From CAVQEK01 sp964596645 (GTDB taxonomy: Bacteria; Bacteroidota; Bacteroidia; Cytophagales; Cyclobacteriaceae), in the NCBI GenBank assembly GCA_964596645.1, contig CAZQVB010000017.1, positions 37,830 through 101,829 on the forward strand: DNA of 64,000 bases, read 5' to 3'. The notes under the pieces were generated by a model that did no database searches, was not told the DNA's origin, and saw only the letters and a program-made list of their open reading frames with translations. Every line of letters starts with the position of its first letter. The first letter of the stretch is position 1. Made by a program: the position numbers and the translations under genes. Positions 45,868-55,289 of the stretch are shown here, piece by piece.

Positions 45868-48042
45868 TTGGATACGATTAAGGAAAAATTGAAGGAGGTA
45901 TTTGGTTACTCCCAATTCAGGGGCAACCAAGAGGTGATTATACGGAACATTCTTAATAATCGTAACACCTTTGTGATCATGCCGACCGGCGCGGGTAAGT
46001 CTTTGTGCTACCAACTGCCGGCGATCATTAAAGACGGCACAGCCATCGTCATTTCGCCGCTGATAGCGCTGATGAAAAACCAGGTGGACCAGCTCAACGC
46101 CTTTGGTCTGAATGCAAAATTTTTGAATTCCACCCTTTCCAGAGCTGAGATCACCAGGGTGAAGAATGAGACGCTGAGTGGCGAAATAAAATTGCTTTAT
46201 GTAGCACCTGAGTCGCTCACCAAAGAGGAAAACCTAGAATTTTTAAAGCGAGCAAACATTTCGTTTGTAGCAGTAGACGAAGCGCACTGCATCTCCGAGT
46301 GGGGTCACGACTTCCGGCCGGAGTATCGGCGCATTCGCACCATTATAGAACGCCTGGGCAACCTACCCGTAATTGCACTCACGGCCACAGCCACACCCAA
46401 GGTGCAGCTCGATATCAAGAAAAACCTGCAGATGGAGGAAGCCGATATTTTTATTTCTTCCTTCAACCGCCAAAACCTGTACTATGAAGTTCGGCCAAAG
46501 GTACATGCTAAGAATCAGCTCATTCGGTTCATCAAAGACCACCGGGGCAAGTCGGGCATCATCTACTGCCTCAGCAGAAAAAAGGTAGAAGAAATAGCCG
46601 AATTGCTGGTGGCCAATGACGTAAAGGCTTCGCCCTATCATGCCGGCCTCGACAGCGCCGTGCGCATCAAAAACCAGGATGATTTCCTCAATGAAGAGGT
46701 AGATGTGATCGTGGCTACCATTGCTTTTGGCATGGGCATCGACAAGCCCGATGTGCGCTTTGTGATACACTACGACACCCCCAAATCGGTAGAAGGATAC
46801 TACCAGGAAACAGGCAGGGCCGGTCGTGACGGACTGGAAGGCAATTGCCTCCTTTTCTACCGGTATAAGGATATATTGAAGCTGGAGAAGTTTCAAAAAG
46901 ACAAAACCGTAACGGAACGCGAAAATGCCAAGTTGCTCCTCGATGAGATGGCCGCATATTCCGAATCTTCGGTATGCCGCAGAAAGCAACTCCTGCATTA
47001 TTTTGGTGAACAGTACAATGAGGAAGCCTGCGGCAAAACCATGTGGTGCGACATCTGCAAGTACCCGCCGGAAAAGTACGAGGCTCAGGAATATGCTCTC
47101 ACCGTACTGCAGGCTGCAGAGCAAACAAAGGAGCGCTTCGGCCTGAAGCACCTTGTAGATGTGATCCGTGGTGTAGCGAACCAGCACGTAAAAAGCTACG
47201 AGCACGACAAGCTCAGCATATTTGGCGAAGGCAAACACCAAAGCGAAGGCTTCTGGAGCTCGGTAGTGCGTCAGACACTGCTGCACCATTTTCTGGAGAA
47301 AGACCTGGAAAACATTGGCATACTCAAGCTAACCGACCTGGGGCGAGCATACGTGAAGCAGCCACATGCCATACAGTTCGTCAAAGATAAAGACTTCGAA
47401 AAGCTGATAGAGCAAGAAGATAATGAGCCGAAGATCAATGCCACATCCTACGACGAAAACCTTTTTGAGCGGCTTAAAAAGCTGAGAAAAGAAGTAGCCA
47501 GGCAAAAAAACCTGCCACCATACGTCATCTTTCAAGACCCTTCGCTCGAGGAAATGGCCACTGTGTACCCCACCACCAAAGAAGAACTCAGCAGCATCAA
47601 TGGTGTAGGTATGGGAAAGGTGCAAAAATTTGGCAAGCCATTTCTTGAAGCCATACAGCAGTATGTAGATGAAAACGACATAGTGACGGCCAACGAAGTG
47701 GTGGTGAAATCGACGCTGAATAAAAGCAAAATCAAGATTTTTATCATTCAGCAGATCGATAGAAAAATAGACCTGCAGGAAATCGCCGACGCCAAGGGCA
47801 TAAGCTACACCGAGCTGATCGGCGAAATAGAAAATATATGCTACTCGGGCACCAAGCTGAACCTCGACTACTACATCGACAACATAATGGATGAAGACAG
47901 ACAGGAAGAGGTGTTCGATTATTTCCTCAGTTCCGACAGCGATCGCATTGAAGACGCCATGAAGGAGTTGGGCGAAGAAGAGTACGACGAGGAAGATCTG
48001 CGGCTTCTGCGTGTGAAATTCCTGTCGGAATATGCCAATTGA
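45868..48042 (+). CDS. recQ: ATP-dependent DNA helicase RecQ
   Basis: 724 residues, beginning with a TTG (MDTIKEKLKEVFGYSQFRGNQE). 3'-5' SF2 helicase in recombination and repair. Motifs: MPTGAGKSLCYQLP, VDEAHCISEWGHDFRPEY, ALTATATP, IAFGMGIDKPDVRFV and QETGRAGRDG. The RQC zinc-binding cysteines (VCRRKQLLHYF, then CGKTMWCDIC) and an HRDC domain (about residues 530-610) are present, followed by an extra C-terminal region of about 110 residues ending in an acidic tail, longer than E. coli RecQ (609) and usual in Bacteroidota. purD begins 18 bases downstream, so the two may be cotranscribed. Confidence 0.95.
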   Translation: MDTIKEKLKEVFGYSQFRGNQEVIIRNILNNRNTFVIMPTGAGKSLCYQLPAIIKDGTAIVISPLIALMKNQVDQLNAFGLNAKFLNSTLSRAEITRVKNETLSGEIKLLYVAPESLTKEENLEFLKRANISFVAVDEAHCISEWGHDFRPEYRRIRTIIERLGNLPVIALTATATPKVQLDIKKNLQMEEADIFISSFNRQNLYYEVRPKVHAKNQLIRFIKDHRGKSGIIYCLSRKKVEEIAELLVANDVKASPYHAGLDSAVRIKNQDDFLNEEVDVIVATIAFGMGIDKPDVRFVIHYDTPKSVEGYYQETGRAGRDGLEGNCLLFYRYKDILKLEKFQKDKTVTERENAKLLLDEMAAYSESSVCRRKQLLHYFGEQYNEEACGKTMWCDICKYPPEKYEAQEYALTVLQAAEQTKERFGLKHLVDVIRGVANQHVKSYEHDKLSIFGEGKHQSEGFWSSVVRQTLLHHFLEKDLENIGILKLTDLGRAYVKQPHAIQFVKDKDFEKLIEQEDNEPKINATSYDENLFERLKKLRKEVARQKNLPPYVIFQDPSLEEMATVYPTTKEELSSINGVGMGKVQKFGKPFLEAIQQYVDENDIVTANEVVVKSTLNKSKIKIFIIQQIDRKIDLQEIADAKGISYTELIGEIENICYSGTKLNLDYYIDNIMDEDRQEEVFDYFLSSDSDRIEDAMKELGEEEYDEEDLRLLRVKFLSEYAN

Positions 48043-48060
48043 TCACAAATAGAACAAACC

Positions 48061-49347
48061 ATGAACATAGCCATAGTCGGCTCCGGAGGCCGCGAACATA
48101 CATTTGCCTGGAAGTTGAGACAAAGCCCGCAGTGCGAAAAACTGTACATAATTCCTGGTAACGCTGGCACTGCCCAAGAGGGAGAAAACGTAGACATAGA
48201 TCCTTCTGACTTCGAAAAACTAGCCCTGTTTCTCATACACAACCACGTGGACCTGCTTGTGGTGGGGCCAGAGGCGCCTTTGGTAGCAGGCATTAGAGAT
48301 CGGCTGGAAGCCGATGAAAAGCTGAAGCACCTGCGCATTGTAGGCCCCGGGCAAGCCGGTGCTGAGCTGGAAGGCAGCAAGGATTTCGCAAAGCGCTTTA
48401 TGCTAAAGCACAACATACCTGCCGCCGCCTCCGCCACTTTCACGCGCGACACCCTCGTAGATGCAAAAGCTTATCTGCAAGATCATCCGCTGCCTGTCGT
48501 GCTCAAAGCAGACGGGCTGGCTGCCGGCAAAGGCGTGATCATTTGCCATAGCAGGGAAGAGGCGATATCCACTCTCCACAGCATGTTGATAGAGCAACGC
48601 TTCGGCACCGCCAGCGCACGCGTGGTGATCGAGCAGTTTCTGGAAGGTATTGAAGTCTCGGTGTTTGCACTTGCCGATGGCAACAGCTATATACTGCTGC
48701 CAGAAGCCAAAGACTATAAGCCCATAGGTGAAAACAATACCGGGCCGAACACCGGCGGAATGGGTAGTGTATCACCGGTCAATTTTGCCCAGGGCACCTT
48801 CTTGCAAAAAGTAGAAGAGCGCATTGTAATACCAACCGTCAATGGTTTGAAGGCTGACGGTATTGACTATTGCGGCTTCATATTCTTTGGATTGATCAAC
48901 GTGAATGGTGAGCCCTTCGTGATTGAGTACAACGCCCGCATGGGCGACCCTGAGACGCAGGTGGTGCTCCCCCGCATAAAATCCGACTTTGTAGATTTAC
49001 TGATGGCTACTGCAGACCGCAAACTTCAAGATGTGGTGCTGCAAGTGGATGAACGCACAGCCACCACTGTGGTGATGGTAGCCGGAGGATATCCCGATGA
49101 ATATGAAAAGGGCGCGGCCATACAAGGTCTGCAAACATCACAACCCGATACGATGGTTTTTCACGCTGGCACCACCCAAAGCGAGGGGAAGGTAAAAACA
49201 GCGGGCGGGCGGGTACTGGCCATCACTGCCTTGGGCCATAGTATGCAAGAAGCCCTGGAGAAGTCGTACAACCGGCTGGCCCACATTCAATGGAAAGATG
49301 CCTACTATCGCAAAGACATCGGCAGAGATTTGATTGCTTTGCAATAA
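48061..49347 (+). CDS. purD: Phosphoribosylamine-glycine ligase (GAR synthetase)
   Basis: 428 residues, normal length. ATP-grasp ligase making glycinamide ribonucleotide in purine synthesis. Starts MNIAIVGSGGREHTFAWKL; LKADGLAAGKGV and GPNTGGMGSVSP are ATP-grasp and substrate segments, and YNARMGDPETQVVLPR is the family signature near the metal site. It follows recQ by 18 bases. No other pur genes are adjacent. Confidence 0.96.
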   Translation: MNIAIVGSGGREHTFAWKLRQSPQCEKLYIIPGNAGTAQEGENVDIDPSDFEKLALFLIHNHVDLLVVGPEAPLVAGIRDRLEADEKLKHLRIVGPGQAGAELEGSKDFAKRFMLKHNIPAAASATFTRDTLVDAKAYLQDHPLPVVLKADGLAAGKGVIICHSREEAISTLHSMLIEQRFGTASARVVIEQFLEGIEVSVFALADGNSYILLPEAKDYKPIGENNTGPNTGGMGSVSPVNFAQGTFLQKVEERIVIPTVNGLKADGIDYCGFIFFGLINVNGEPFVIEYNARMGDPETQVVLPRIKSDFVDLLMATADRKLQDVVLQVDERTATTVVMVAGGYPDEYEKGAAIQGLQTSQPDTMVFHAGTTQSEGKVKTAGGRVLAITALGHSMQEALEKSYNRLAHIQWKDAYYRKDIGRDLIALQ

Positions 49348-49503
49348 TTCCACTTTCTCGTTTGCCAGCTTTCTGTTAGATTTAAAAAATTGGCCGATGG
49401 CCCAGCGGCTACATGCCCATGGCTATGGCCTCACCGGTCTCCATCATTCCCGAAAGGTTGTAGATGAAGAGGCCTGCTTTTACCTATTAAATATGAATGT
49501 ATC

Positions 49504-50667
49504 ATGTCCGCATGCTTAACATGTAGTACTAAAAATAAAATCACCAACGTGCACGGATGCAAAAATAACGGCACCTGTGGCACAGAGGGTTGTAATAAAC
49601 TCAATAGCTTCGACTGGCTGGCAGATATGGATCTGCCGGGCGAAGCCAGATTTGATATTGTAGAAGTGCGGTTCAAAAATGGCCGTAAGGAGTTTTTTCG
49701 CAACAAAGAAAAATTTCAATTCTACACCGGCGATGCTGTGGTCGTAGATGTACCCAACGGCCACCACATTGGCCATATATCCCTGCAGGGCGAGCTTGTG
49801 CGGTTGCAGATGAAAAAGAAGAACGTACAAGACGACGCCGACATACGCCCCATATATCGCATAGCTACCCAGCGCGACCTGGAAAAATACGATGAAGTAA
49901 GTGCACGCGAAATGAATATACTGTTTCGCACACGCGAGATCATCGACAGCCTGAAGCTGCAAATGAAACTCACCGATGTGGAATTTCAGGCCGATGGCAC
50001 CAAGGCCACCTTTTTCTACTCTGCCGACGAGCGTGTGGATTTCAGGGAACTGATCAAAATATTGGCTTCTGAGTTTCGCATTCGTGTAGAAATGCGACAG
50101 ATCAGCTTGAGACAGGAAGCGAGCCGGCTGGGCGGCATTGGCAGTTGTGGGCGCGAACTGTGCTGCTCTACCTGGCTTACCGACTTCAAAAGCGTAACCA
50201 CCACAGCAGCCCGCTACCAGAACCTCTCACTAAACCCCAGCAAGCTGAGCGGGCAGTGTGGCCGCCTGAAATGCTGCCTCAACTACGAGTTGGAAACATA
50301 TATGGAAGCCCTGAGAGATATACCGACTATCGACAAGCCACTGCTGACACTGAAAGGCGATGCGCACTTGCAAAAGACGGATATTTTTAAAAAAATAATG
50401 TGGTTTGGCTATGCCAATGAAAATGCCTGGATCCCCATATCAGCCACCAGAGCCAAGGAAATAATAGAGATGAATGCCGAAGGTAAGAAGCCGGAGACCC
50501 TCAAGGAAGATGCCCTGGAAGTGAAAGGTGAGGTGTCTGAAGCACTGAATAGCGACCTGGAACTGTTGGATCAGAAGTTTAAGCAAAAGGGCGGCAGCGG
50601 AGGAAAGAAGAGAAAAAGCCGCAATCGTAAAAAAGGCCGCAAAGGCAACAAGCCCCCTACGCCATAA
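49504..50667 (+). CDS. ricT: PSP1-domain regulator RicT (YaaT)
   Basis: 387 residues. RicT-type proteins form a cysteine-rich, iron-sulfur-binding complex with RicA and RicF that affects RNA processing in Bacillus; its role in Bacteroidota is not defined. The PSP1 core runs from about residue 45 to 200, then GGIGSCGRELCCSTWL and SGQCGRLKCCLNYE (about 210-260) carry the conserved paired cysteines. The N-terminus has an additional cluster, CLTCSTKN...CKNNGTCGTEGC, that could bind another cluster or zinc. A Lys/Arg/Gly-rich tail (KRKSRNRKKGRKGNK) suggests nucleic-acid contact. gldH follows, as in many Bacteroidota. Confidence 0.92.
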   Translation: MSACLTCSTKNKITNVHGCKNNGTCGTEGCNKLNSFDWLADMDLPGEARFDIVEVRFKNGRKEFFRNKEKFQFYTGDAVVVDVPNGHHIGHISLQGELVRLQMKKKNVQDDADIRPIYRIATQRDLEKYDEVSAREMNILFRTREIIDSLKLQMKLTDVEFQADGTKATFFYSADERVDFRELIKILASEFRIRVEMRQISLRQEASRLGGIGSCGRELCCSTWLTDFKSVTTTAARYQNLSLNPSKLSGQCGRLKCCLNYELETYMEALRDIPTIDKPLLTLKGDAHLQKTDIFKKIMWFGYANENAWIPISATRAKEIIEMNAEGKKPETLKEDALEVKGEVSEALNSDLELLDQKFKQKGGSGGKKRKSRNRKKGRKGNKPPTP

Positions 50668-50719
50668 CCTGCTGAATGTGACGAATCAATAGAACTGTCC
50701 CATATTTATATTGCCTCCA

Positions 50720-51205
50720 ATGCGTAAAATTTATTTTTTTCTTGCCTCTATAGCCCTCTTGATTATAGCAATAAGTGGCTGCGACCAGCAGGCGGTATTT
50801 GAGCAAAAGACAGATTTGCCAGAAAACCGATGGCCACACGACTCAACGGCCATTTTTCAGTTTACCATAGAAGACGCGCAGGCACCCAAAGACTTGATGA
50901 TAAAGGTGCGTTATACGGCTGAGTATGAATACAGGAATTTGTACATACAATACCAGCTCAAAGACACTGCCGGCCAATTGGTGGCGGAAAATCTGGAAAA
51001 TATTCAACTCTTTCATGCCAAAACAGGCACCCCACTGGGCAGCGGGGTCGGTGGCACATATGATATTGAACAGGTTTTCCGGCAGGGCTTTACCTTCCCG
51101 CAGAGCGGGCTCTATACGCTAAGCTTGCAGCACTTTATGCGTGTGAACGTGCTCGAAGAAATAGCGGCTGTCGGTGTGGCTGTTGTCCCTGCTGAGACTA
51201 AGTAG
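50720..51205 (+). CDS. gldH: Gliding motility lipoprotein GldH
   Basis: 161 residues from ATG 50720. Signal peptide with a lipobox (LLIIAISGC), so an outer-membrane-facing lipoprotein processed by LspA. EYEYRNLYIQYQLKDTAGQLV and ENIQLFHAKTGTPLGSGVGGTYDIEQ match GldH, required for gliding in Flavobacterium johnsoniae. Its exact function is unresolved. The ricT-gldH arrangement is conserved; it converges with the large helicase gene, 16 bases away. Confidence 0.92.
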   Translation: MRKIYFFLASIALLIIAISGCDQQAVFEQKTDLPENRWPHDSTAIFQFTIEDAQAPKDLMIKVRYTAEYEYRNLYIQYQLKDTAGQLVAENLENIQLFHAKTGTPLGSGVGGTYDIEQVFRQGFTFPQSGLYTLSLQHFMRVNVLEEIAAVGVAVVPAETK

Positions 51206-51221
51206 TGACCGTGGTGCTTTT

Positions 51222-54200
51222 TTAAGAAAGCTTGATCAGCCGCTGAATACGATCTTTCACCACTTTGGCGTCGTGCCAATATTCCCGGCTGAAAATACCG
51301 CTGAACCGCCAGTTCTTTCCGTCAAGCGCAAAGGGTGTGTAAATGTGCATATCCTTTATTGAAATGGCATCGTGGTATAGATCATCATCTGTGAGGATCA
51401 ATCCAACGTATGTGCCGTCCTTTTTTACGGTGAGGTCTGCAAAAGGCATCTCTTCTACCAACTGAAAGTCCATCTCCTCATCCCAGCTCATTTGTGGCAG
51501 CTTCTTCTTCAAATACCAGTCGGCGCCATGTGCTTCGCTTGCCGGTAGTGTCGGCACAAATTTGCCTTCCGACACATCGAGTGCGTATTCCAAATAGCGC
51601 TTCAGCAGCTTTGGCCCTTCATTGCGCGTGTCGTCCACGCTCAGTTGCTGAGGCAGTATACTGCTCACCACATACACCTTTTCCCTGGCCCTGGTCACCG
51701 CCACATTCAGCCGGTTTTCGCCACCCTTTGCATTGAGGCTGCCAAACTGGTGCACGATCTTGCCGCGATTGTCGGGTGCGTAGCCGATGGAAAATATAAT
51801 GATGTCTTTCTCATCACCTTGCACGTTTTCTATATTTTTCACAAACAGCGTGTCCGGCAGCTTTACCCCCTCCTCAGCCGACCTCGACTCGAGCATATCC
51901 ATAATTAAATCCTGTTGCTTTATGTTGAATGTGACAACCCCGATCTCCTGTCCGGGATTCTCCGTCAGGCATTGCAGCACCAACTCTGTGGCCTTGGCCG
52001 CCTCTGTTGTGTTGGTATTATTTTCCCATACGCCTTCTACCTTTATGTAGCGGATAGATGGCTCGCCTTCATTGATGATGTGGCGATCGGGCAACAGGCG
52101 CAGTTTGCCATTGTAAAAATATTGGTTGGAAAAGTCAATAAGATCAAGTGACCGGCTGCGATAATGCCCCCGCAGCTGCGACTTCATCAGATACATAGAG
52201 GCCAGGTCGAGCAGTGAGCTGACCTCAAGCGCCACCTCATCATCGGCCGCCTCCTCATCCCAGCGAACCTTGTACAGGTCGAATGGGCTCAACTGCTTGT
52301 CGTCGCCGGTCACTACGATCTGCCTGCCGCGATACATGGCCGGTATGCCGCGCTCGGCAAAACATTGCGATGCTTCATCGAACACCACCAGGTCAAACAT
52401 GGCCTCCATTGGGAATAGTGCCGAAACAGCCTCCGGACTGGCCATCCAGCAGGGCACCAGATTGAATAGCTCTTCAGAAAAATGAGTGATCAACTTTCGC
52501 AATGGCCATATCTGCTTTTTCTTAGTTACCTGGTGCTGCAGATCGCGGTAGGTCACCATGTTGTTCAGTCTGTTGAACTCCACATCGCGAAAGGTGCGTT
52601 CACGCACTTTCATCAGCGCGATGTCATTGCTCACCTTCAGCTTGTCTTTTACGGATTCTTGCAGTTCCTTCTGCATGTGCTCAAACTTCAGGGAGTTCAC
52701 GGCACGCAGTATTGGGTATTTTGTTTCTATATGGTCTATCCAGGCGAGGCGTATACTGTTTTGAAACAGGCGCAGCACCGACTCTTCGTCACTGTTTTCC
52801 TTGTAGTCCAGCACCTTATCAATCACAGCCCGCTCGTATTCTTCCAGGGTGGATTTGAGTTGATCAAAATCGCACAGTGCGTCAAAGTCACTGTGCAGCG
52901 TGGTCATCAATTTCTGGCTCAATTCGGGATCACTGAGTATGGCGTCGATGCGGGCTTCGCGAAAATATTTCTGCCATCGCAGCATATGCTCGGGTATCAC
53001 CGATACCAACTCCAGCAGTTGCTCTATTTTTTCCCGGAAAAGTTCAAGGCTGTCGTTTTGGCTGCTAAAGTACTCGCGGAAGTTTCGAAACTGCTCAAAT
53101 ATGCCAAAAGCAAGCACGGCATTGCGTTGATGCGAAAACCAGATTTCCACCTCCTCGCGAGTGCCTTCTTCCGGGAAGTCGGTCAGCCACCTGGCCGATC
53201 TTACCTTAGATAGATTGTGCTCCATGTTCAGGCGCAGGTCTATCTTTCGCTCCAGCATGGCATAGGCCTCTTTGGAGGGTGAGAGCCGGTTAGACGCCAT
53301 TACGCGTCTAACTATGGCTTTATCGGTAGAAAGCAGTTGCCAACGAAGGTATTTCAGGGGGTTCTTGTATGCGTCCATGCGCTGTTTCAGAATATGCTGA
53401 AAAGCGCCCAGCTCTTCTGCGGGCAGGCTCATCTCAGGCCCTGGCTCATCGAAACAGCCAATGGTAGTTTTGGCCAAGGTACTGAGCCATAGCTGATCGG
53501 GAAAGCTCTCTGCGGTGATGTGCTCCTTGGCGTTGATAATGTATCTGAAATAGCGGTAAGACCGCTCCTCGGTCAGGTAGCCCAGCATGGCGCTGAGCTC
53601 TTCACGGCCTTCGTGAATTTTTTCGGCCACCTTCACACCCATACCATAGCCTAGCAGCTTTTCAATTCTTTTATTCAACTTCTGCTGAAAGGCCGGTATC
53701 TCTTCCAGGTAGGTGCGCATGTGCTGCAGCTCAGCTATGCCATACCCCACAAAGCGCTTTCTATTTCGCCAGGGGTAGTCCTCCGCATCAAACTGCCTGT
53801 GATACAGAAAATAGTATCGCAGCTTTTCTTCAAATCCCTCCAACACATCGGCTGTGAAAAACTTATATTCCTGCCTCAAATTGATGGCCGGCTTATCACG
53901 GTCACTGGTCAGGTAGAGTTCCTTTACGGATATGCCGGCTTCGCTATCGTCAAACAAAGCCGCCCTGAATTCTTCAAATTCCTCTGTAATCTGATCCACC
54001 TTTCGGCAGGCATGCAAGAAGCGGCGTTCGAGTTGTATGGCATCCAGGCTATTGTTGCGCTGGCGAAACTCCTGCAACTTTTCGATTTGCGTGTTTATTT
54101 GGTCGTAAATAGCCTTTCTGTCGTTTTTGAAATCGTGAACAAGGCCAACGAAATAAGCAAGTTGCTTCTCCTGCAGCCGTTGATACACCACATCCAGTGC

Positions 54201-55262
54201 AGCCCGCTTCTGGCACACGAGCAATACCTGCTTGCCCCGCGCCACAAAATCGCTGATCAGATTGCAGATAAGCTGCGACTTGCCGGTGCCGGGGGGGCCA
54301 AGCACCACCATAGAATTGCCGCGCTTTATGGCTTTAAGCGCATTTTCCTGATAGGCATCCAGCTTGAAAGGCGTGAAGGTCTCCTCTTCTTTCACCTTGT
54401 TCAGGAAATAGTGGTAATCCGGGCTGTTGCCCTCGTCGTCCACATCTTCCTGCCGCGATCGGTCGGCAAAAAATTCCTCAATGTCTGTGTACTGAGCGGT
54501 TTCTATCAAGTGCATGTAGTCGGGCACCAGGTAAGAACCTGCCTGCGGGAAAATACCCAACACAGCCTCAGGATATAGCTTTAGTTCACCTTCTTTTTCC
54601 TGCTCGTCGAAGTCGGCCTTCTTATAATTTTCAAAGCTCCGCAGTTCGTCGAGAAAATTCTCCTGATTGAAATTGACGGCCACCGGGCTGTCTTTGATGA
54701 GCTGGTAAAGCTTGGTGCGAAATACGGTGGTGTCGGTTTCGTAATCGTCGAATGTGTGCTCTACAAAATCTTCCTCCAGCGATATCTGGTTGTAGTGCGA
54801 GTAGGCCAGCAGAAAGGACTTGTTGAACGTGATGTTCACATCTTGCCTGAGGGAAAGCCACCATTGGTTGCTCTCCTGCGAGAGGGTAACCGGGAAAAAG
54901 AGCAGTGGACAACGGATGAGCGTGCCGTCGGAGAGCTTGCCTCGTACAAATGGCCAACCCACGTACAAATCTCTGGCACCGCGCTCTTCAAATATATATC
55001 GATCGATGCGATCGATACGCTTCAATTGCATAGATAGAGTGTTGCCTCTGGCATTGCGGCTATCTGCCTGGGCACACAGCAGCGTCTTATTTCGACGGCC
55101 CATCAGGTCGGCTATTATCGAAAAAGACGATTTGTTTTCAACGAAGTTCAGGTCGTGAATGTCCAGAAACTGATCGGAGATGAGCCTCAACAGCAGTATA
55201 GATCGGTTGTTGCCAGATAGGTTAGTAAGCCGCTTGAGGTACTGTTGCAATATTCGCTTCAT
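51222..55262 (-). CDS. Giant UPF1-like superfamily 1 helicase with degenerate Vsr/DUF559-type C-terminus
   Basis: 1346 residues. Helicase motifs: GPPGTGKSQLICNLI (Walker A, about 322-335), VLLVCQKRAALDVV, FDEASQCFAERGIPAMY (Walker B, about 958), VTGDDKQLSPF (motif III), ENVQGDEKDIIIFSIGY and RLNVAVTRAREKVYVVSS (motifs V and VI). About 600 residues of helical, charged sequence are inserted between the two RecA-like halves. The last 100 residues line up with the Vsr/DUF559 PD-(D/E)xK fold (FADLTVKKDGTYVGLILTDD, then WRFSGIFSREYWHDAK), but the acidic residue normally preceding CDG/xDG is Leu, so nuclease activity is doubtful. Related helicase-nuclease fusions occur in defence loci and as stand-alone genes; no defence partner is adjacent. 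Confidence 0.85.
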   Translation of the reverse strand: MKRILQQYLKRLTNLSGNNRSILLLRLISDQFLDIHDLNFVENKSSFSIIADLMGRRNKTLLCAQADSRNARGNTLSMQLKRIDRIDRYIFEERGARDLYVGWPFVRGKLSDGTLIRCPLLFFPVTLSQESNQWWLSLRQDVNITFNKSFLLAYSHYNQISLEEDFVEHTFDDYETDTTVFRTKLYQLIKDSPVAVNFNQENFLDELRSFENYKKADFDEQEKEGELKLYPEAVLGIFPQAGSYLVPDYMHLIETAQYTDIEEFFADRSRQEDVDDEGNSPDYHYFLNKVKEEETFTPFKLDAYQENALKAIKRGNSMVVLGPPGTGKSQLICNLISDFVARGKQVLLVCQKRAALDVVYQRLQEKQLAYFVGLVHDFKNDRKAIYDQINTQIEKLQEFRQRNNSLDAIQLERRFLHACRKVDQITEEFEEFRAALFDDSEAGISVKELYLTSDRDKPAINLRQEYKFFTADVLEGFEEKLRYYFLYHRQFDAEDYPWRNRKRFVGYGIAELQHMRTYLEEIPAFQQKLNKRIEKLLGYGMGVKVAEKIHEGREELSAMLGYLTEERSYRYFRYIINAKEHITAESFPDQLWLSTLAKTTIGCFDEPGPEMSLPAEELGAFQHILKQRMDAYKNPLKYLRWQLLSTDKAIVRRVMASNRLSPSKEAYAMLERKIDLRLNMEHNLSKVRSARWLTDFPEEGTREEVEIWFSHQRNAVLAFGIFEQFRNFREYFSSQNDSLELFREKIEQLLELVSVIPEHMLRWQKYFREARIDAILSDPELSQKLMTTLHSDFDALCDFDQLKSTLEEYERAVIDKVLDYKENSDEESVLRLFQNSIRLAWIDHIETKYPILRAVNSLKFEHMQKELQESVKDKLKVSNDIALMKVRERTFRDVEFNRLNNMVTYRDLQHQVTKKKQIWPLRKLITHFSEELFNLVPCWMASPEAVSALFPMEAMFDLVVFDEASQCFAERGIPAMYRGRQIVVTGDDKQLSPFDLYKVRWDEEAADDEVALEVSSLLDLASMYLMKSQLRGHYRSRSLDLIDFSNQYFYNGKLRLLPDRHIINEGEPSIRYIKVEGVWENNTNTTEAAKATELVLQCLTENPGQEIGVVTFNIKQQDLIMDMLESRSAEEGVKLPDTLFVKNIENVQGDEKDIIIFSIGYAPDNRGKIVHQFGSLNAKGGENRLNVAVTRAREKVYVVSSILPQQLSVDDTRNEGPKLLKRYLEYALDVSEGKFVPTLPASEAHGADWYLKKKLPQMSWDEEMDFQLVEEMPFADLTVKKDGTYVGLILTDDDLYHDAISIKDMHIYTPFALDGKNWRFSGIFSREYWHDAKVVKDRIQRLIKLS

Positions 55263-55289
55263 AGCGAGTTGAAATTACAAAGTCAAAAA

